Of a DNA stretch of 64,000 nt, positions 60,890 through 64,000 are shown piece after piece (positions within the stretch are counted from its first letter, which is position 1; every line of letters begins with the position of its first letter). The position numbers and the translations under genes are program-made. The notes beneath the pieces were generated by a model. It made no database searches. It was not told where the DNA came from and saw only the letters and a list, made by a program, of their open reading frames with translations. Source of the stretch: Micrococcales bacterium. GTDB taxonomy: Bacteria; Actinomycetota; Actinomycetes; S36-B12; UBA10799. The stretch is taken from positions 186,001 to 250,000 of the forward strand of contig JADJCR010000002.1 in assembly GCA_016703125.1 (NCBI GenBank), given 5' to 3'.

Positions 60890-61399
60890 GTGCGACGCGT
60901 GGCTGTGGTGTTCGCCGCGGCGCTGGCCCTCGCGGCGTGCTCCGCCGACCCTGACCGGGTGGTCCCCCGCGAGTACCGCAAAGCCATCAAGCAAGCTGCC
61001 AAGCAGTGTCCGGAGCTGACCCCCAAACTGCTGGCCGCGCAGATCGACCAGGAGTCGGGGTTCAACCCGGATGCGGTCTCTAGCGCAGGCGCGGAGGGGA
61101 TCGCGCAGTTCATCCCGGACACGTGGGAGGTCTGGGGGGAGGACCTCGACGGCGACGGCGTGGCATCGCCGTACAACGCCCTGGAGGCCATCGACGCGCA
61201 GGCACGCCTGATGTGCTTTCTGGTGTACGAGGCGAACACGTCGGACATCGACGGCGACCCGATCGACCTCGCACTGGCGGCGTACAACGCCGGTTGGAGC
61301 CAGGTCGTGCGATACGACGGCATCCCGCCGTTCCGCGAGACCGAGGCGTACGTCGAGCGCATCCGCGACCGCGAGAAGACGTACCGGTTCCGGGGTTAG
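60890..61399 (+). CDS. Lytic transglycosylase (SLT) lipoprotein
   Basis: A 169-residue exported cell-wall enzyme. Lipobox LALAAC (Cys18). SLT domain with the catalytic Glu in AAQIDQESGFNPDAVSS (about residue 54), AGAEGIAQFIPDTWEVWGED, and LALAAYNAGWSQV (AYNAG motif). It cuts the glycan backbone of peptidoglycan with formation of anhydro-muropeptides. The GTG has TACGAT 6 nt upstream (leaderless). A short asparagine/aspartate stretch (DLDGDGVASPYN) resembles a calcium loop. Convergent with the terpene-cyclase-like gene, with a 4-bp overlap. Confidence 0.9.
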   Translation: MRRVAVVFAAALALAACSADPDRVVPREYRKAIKQAAKQCPELTPKLLAAQIDQESGFNPDAVSSAGAEGIAQFIPDTWEVWGEDLDGDGVASPYNALEAIDAQARLMCFLVYEANTSDIDGDPIDLALAAYNAGWSQVVRYDGIPPFRETEAYVERIRDREKTYRFRG

Positions 61400-62253
61400 C
61401 CGCCGTCCACCCACCGCAGCACGCGCAGCGCCCGCAGGGTGTTCCACCGGCTCGGCCGCCCTGGCTGCTCCATGTCGAACCATGTGCGGCCCTGGTGCTT
61501 GTTCTGCAGGTTCCAGCGCCCGTCACGCTGCTTGGAGCGCACCAGATCGACGGCTTCGGCGAGCCGGTCGTCCCACGGATGCCCGCGCCAGTAGTCCAGC
61601 GCCCGCAGGACGTCATAGAACCAGTAGCACGGGAAGGAGAACCTGGTGAACGATGCGCGGATCACCTCGCCGGTCTGGTGGCTGCGGTACAGCCGGTGGC
61701 GCAGAAGGAACTCCCGGCCGGCACCTGCGGCCGAAGCCACCTCCGGCCGGTGTTCGAAGGGCGCCAGACTCTCCAGCACGCTCAGGGTCGTGTGCATCGA
61801 GGAGTGCCGTTCACCCGATTCGCAGTTCCAGCCGCCGTCGGGCATCTGCGTGGTGAGTAACCGCTCCAGGGCCCCCGGCATGCCCACGCCGGCCTCCGTG
61901 GACATGGTGAGCATCATCGCTGTGACACACAGGTCGTCGTGGCTCGCCGCCCAGGGCCGGAAGATCCCGTCCTCCTCCAGCCCGCGGGCCAGCAGTACGC
62001 TCACGGACTCAGGCGCGGGCACGCCCAGCAGTTGGAGAACCTGCAGCGAGTAGAACGTCGAGACCCACTTCGGCGAGTACCACCCGGTTGGCCAGGTGCC
62101 GCCGGGGCCGCGGTGGCCCAGCAACTGCGCGCCCCAGCCCTGCACCGCGACCAGGTCCCGGGTCTGCTGCCACGGTTCGTCGAGCAAGTCCCGCTGCACC
62201 TGCCAGCCGATGGCCGGGTCGCCGTCGAGCAGCCAGGGCAGCGGGTCAGCCAC
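61396..62253 (-). CDS. Alpha/alpha-toroid (terpene cyclase/prenyltransferase-like) protein
   Basis: A 285-residue protein built of repeated helices with QxxDGGW-type motifs (LLTTQMPDGGWNCES, then SKQRDGRWNLQNKHQGRTWF). The family name is squalene cyclase/prenyltransferase-like; no DxDD or other clear cyclase acid motif is visible, so catalysis is doubtful. Start GTG 62253 follows in-frame on the stop region of the thioesterase gene (8-bp overlap), so they are coupled. Typical partners of such proteins are unknown. Confidence 0.78.
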   Translation of the reverse strand: MADPLPWLLDGDPAIGWQVQRDLLDEPWQQTRDLVAVQGWGAQLLGHRGPGGTWPTGWYSPKWVSTFYSLQVLQLLGVPAPESVSVLLARGLEEDGIFRPWAASHDDLCVTAMMLTMSTEAGVGMPGALERLLTTQMPDGGWNCESGERHSSMHTTLSVLESLAPFEHRPEVASAAGAGREFLLRHRLYRSHQTGEVIRASFTRFSFPCYWFYDVLRALDYWRGHPWDDRLAEAVDLVRSKQRDGRWNLQNKHQGRTWFDMEQPGRPSRWNTLRALRVLRWVDGG

Positions 62254-62695
62254 GGTTGGGGCGCAGTTGGTAATGCGCCGTGCTGCTGACCACCGTCCGA
62301 CCGTCGGCATCCTCCCCGTGCAGGTCGAGGGTGAACTCCGCACGGCCTTCGAGGTCGACCTGCTCGCCGAGCGCCCGCATCTGCGCGGGGTCGAAGCGCG
62401 CCTCCAGGGTCACGTCGGTGCGCGCCGCGGCCAGGAAGCGGATGTCCACCCCGGTGACGATGGGCGTGTACTTCATCGGGTCGAGCACACCGAGCGGGAT
62501 CAAGCCCCCCGGCAACTCGCACAGACCGAACAGAGCACCGGCGTACATGGTCCCGAAGTGGTTGCCGTTGCCCTCGATCGGCACCCGCAGCCGGACCGAC
62601 CCCGGCCCGACCTCTTCCACCACGACCCCCAGCCGGCCGATCGCCGGGACGGTCTGGTGGACGAACGCGGTGGCCTGCTCCGGCGTGATCTCCAT
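62246..62695 (-). CDS. Hotdog-fold thioesterase-like protein (DUF4442/PaaI-like)
   Basis: A 149-residue hotdog-fold protein. GNGNHFGTMYAGALFGLCELPGG is the long hotdog helix with its conserved His-Phe-Gly-Thr start, followed by PIVTGVDIRFLAAARTDVTL. It probably hydrolyses an acyl-CoA thioester. It starts 3 bp after the stop of the serine hydrolase and overlaps the next gene, so hydrolase, thioesterase and toroid protein form one operon. Confidence 0.82.
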   Translation of the reverse strand: MEITPEQATAFVHQTVPAIGRLGVVVEEVGPGSVRLRVPIEGNGNHFGTMYAGALFGLCELPGGLIPLGVLDPMKYTPIVTGVDIRFLAAARTDVTLEARFDPAQMRALGEQVDLEGRAEFTLDLHGEDADGRTVVSSTAHYQLRPNRG

Positions 62696-62698
62696 GGG

Positions 62699-64000
62699 CT
62701 ACTTCTCCGGCAGTGTCTGCAGCACGTCGCTGACGAACTGGCAGCCGTCGAAGGCGTCCTCGCCGTTGAACGTCCAGCCGAGCCGCACGATCACGGCGTT
62801 GTGGGACGGGACCATGGCCACGATCTGCCCCCAGTGCCCCTCCATCGAGACCATGTCCTCCGGCAGCCCGGGCGTGTCCTTGCACTCGCCGCCCACGGGG
62901 TTGGCCGGGATCCACGTCTGCGCACCGTAGCCTGCACCCTCCCCCTCGGGCAGCGCCGAGGTCCCGGCGAGTTCCAGCCAGCCTGCGGGGAGCACCTGCT
63001 GGCCGTCCCACTGCCCGTCGTTGAGCATCAGTTCTCCGAGCCTGGCCCAGTCGCCGACGCTTGCCCACAGGTATGACGAGCCGACCCACGTGCCGGCCGC
63101 ATCGGTCTCCAACGTGGCCGTCTTCACGCCGATCGGGTCGAACAGCGCGCTCCTCGAGTAATCCCAGTAGTCGGTGTCGGACGGGAACTGCGCCTGGACG
63201 ATCTGCGCCAGGATGTTCGACACCGCGCTGAGGTACTCCCAGTACGTTCCGGGCTCGTACTCCGAAGGGTGATCGGCGGCCCACGAGGCCATGTCCGGCT
63301 GGTTGTAGAGCATGTCCAGGACGTCGCTGCCGGGGTCGTAGCCCTCGTCGACCTTGAGCCCGGCCCGCATGAACATCAGATCGGCGAGGGTGATCTGGGC
63401 GCGCTGGTCCTCGCGCCACTGCGCGACCCAGTCGGGCGCCTTGCCCTCGGGGAAGGCATCGACCACCGGGGTCTCGATGTCGATGCCGGCCTCGGTGAAC
63501 TTCTTGTAGGCCAGCATCGCGGCCACGGTCTTGGTCATCGACCAGCCGTGCAGCGCAACGTTCTCCTGGATGTCGGTACCGTCGCGGGCGAGCAGGAGTC
63601 TGCCGTCCTGCACGATCGCCACGCCGCGGGCATTGGCGCCCTGCGGATCCCCGGAGTCGGCGAACGCGTCGTCCACGACCTTCTTCAGCTCGGCGGTCTT
63701 CACGCCAGCTGGCCACTGGGCCTCCGGTACCGCGGCGTCGCCCTGCGGCCAAGGCACGGGGTTGTCCGGCGCTGCCTGGTACGGCACCGCGGTGGGATCG
63801 GCCGGGGCGTCGAGGACACAGCCACGCTTGCTCACCAGCGATGCCTGCCGCTTGAACAAGCCCAGGAACTTGCCAGTGACGTAGTGCTCCTCGGTGTTGA
63901 TGTCCGTGGAGACCAGCCCGAACAGCAGGGGGCTGGCGGGGGTGACGTCCTGCTCCATGAGCTTGTCCACCTCGGCGGGCCGCCCGGCCACGAACGTCGC
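62699..64000 (-). CDS. Serine hydrolase of the class C beta-lactamase/esterase family (5' end outside the window)
   Basis: At least 433 residues; the frame is open across the window edge, so the N-terminus is missing. The SxxK nucleophile motif is GWSMTKTVAAML, followed by TYWEYLSAVSNILAQIV (position of the YxN motif, here YLS) and a HWG motif in EGHWGQIVAMVPSHN replacing KTG. It resembles 6-aminohexanoate-dimer hydrolases and esterases rather than resistance beta-lactamases. It is the first visible gene of a three-gene operon. Confidence 0.88.
   Translation of the reverse strand, partial: ATFVAGRPAEVDKLMEQDVTPASPLLFGLVSTDINTEEHYVTGKFLGLFKRQASLVSKRGCVLDAPADPTAVPYQAAPDNPVPWPQGDAAVPEAQWPAGVKTAELKKVVDDAFADSGDPQGANARGVAIVQDGRLLLARDGTDIQENVALHGWSMTKTVAAMLAYKKFTEAGIDIETPVVDAFPEGKAPDWVAQWREDQRAQITLADLMFMRAGLKVDEGYDPGSDVLDMLYNQPDMASWAADHPSEYEPGTYWEYLSAVSNILAQIVQAQFPSDTDYWDYSRSALFDPIGVKTATLETDAAGTWVGSSYLWASVGDWARLGELMLNDGQWDGQQVLPAGWLELAGTSALPEGEGAGYGAQTWIPANPVGGECKDTPGLPEDMVSMEGHWGQIVAMVPSHNAVIVRLGWTFNGEDAFDGCQFVSDVLQTLPEK

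Overview
The window is high-GC, gene-dense DNA from a member of the Actinomycetota. The evidence is GTG/ATG starts, many leaderless-looking promoters (a -10 hexamer 6-8 nt before the start codon), and families typical of that phylum: NarL-type two-component systems, paired TetR regulators, MarR-controlled FtsX-type exporters, DUF6191-, DUF6326- and DUF4386-like membrane proteins, and a P1B-5 ATPase with a hemerythrin tail. One tRNA-Arg(ACG) is present. No rRNA, CRISPR array, integrase, transposase or replication origin was seen. The order or genus cannot be fixed from the sequence alone.

Layout. 1-8.8 kb: partial amino acid permease, universal stress protein, crotonase, GMC oxidoreductase, DUF1254/1214 protein, ECF sigma factor with a C-terminal zinc-finger domain, and a beta-CASP RNase-like protein. 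8.8-13.1 kb: MarR-linked FtsX/LolD-type ABC exporter and YaaA. 13.1-18.7 kb: a co-directional envelope module (secreted twin-repeat protein, histidine kinase, NarL regulator, ABAB-repeat lipoprotein, FUSC-type membrane protein) headed by a perfect 18-bp palindrome. 18.8-27.2 kb: P1B-5 metal ATPase, patatin phospholipase, VKOR, cupin, carotenoid oxygenase, and an ArsR-SulP operon with its operator. 27.2-34.2 kb: two divergent thiolases, M28 peptidase, BBE-like flavoenzyme, YbaK, and a mesaconyl-CoA hydratase homologue (mch). 34.3-45.9 kb: Pit phosphate transporter with its DUF47 partner, radical SAM/SPASM protein, ABC exporter, ADP-ribosylglycohydrolase, and a PLD/helicase/DUF3427 protein. 45.9-50.6 kb: two TetR regulators, each with palindromic operators, next to small membrane proteins, then a hemolysin III protein. 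50.8-57.6 kb: Uma2, tRNA-Arg, an NnrS-like protein overlapping a very large membrane-anchored copper nitrite reductase, and a TetR-MFS efflux pair. 57.7-64 kb: fasciclin protein, ABC exporter, SLT lipoprotein, terpene-cyclase-like protein, thioesterase, and a partial serine hydrolase.

Two things colour the reading. First, at least thirteen frame breaks fall in ten otherwise intact, conserved genes, mostly -1 and often at G/C runs. There is also a 27-base poly-G tract and a 200-bp block of almost pure G/C runs. This looks like consensus error rather than gene decay, so frameshifted genes are annotated at full length. Second, three families of intergenic structure recur or stand out: a nested hairpin repeat (8739, 34227), a four-box GTTGGAGAAC element (1982, 45011, possibly 50071), and leaderless -10 motifs. 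The best candidates for undescribed biology are the kinase/secreted beta-repeat envelope module, the four-box intergenic element, and the nitrite reductase fusion locus.
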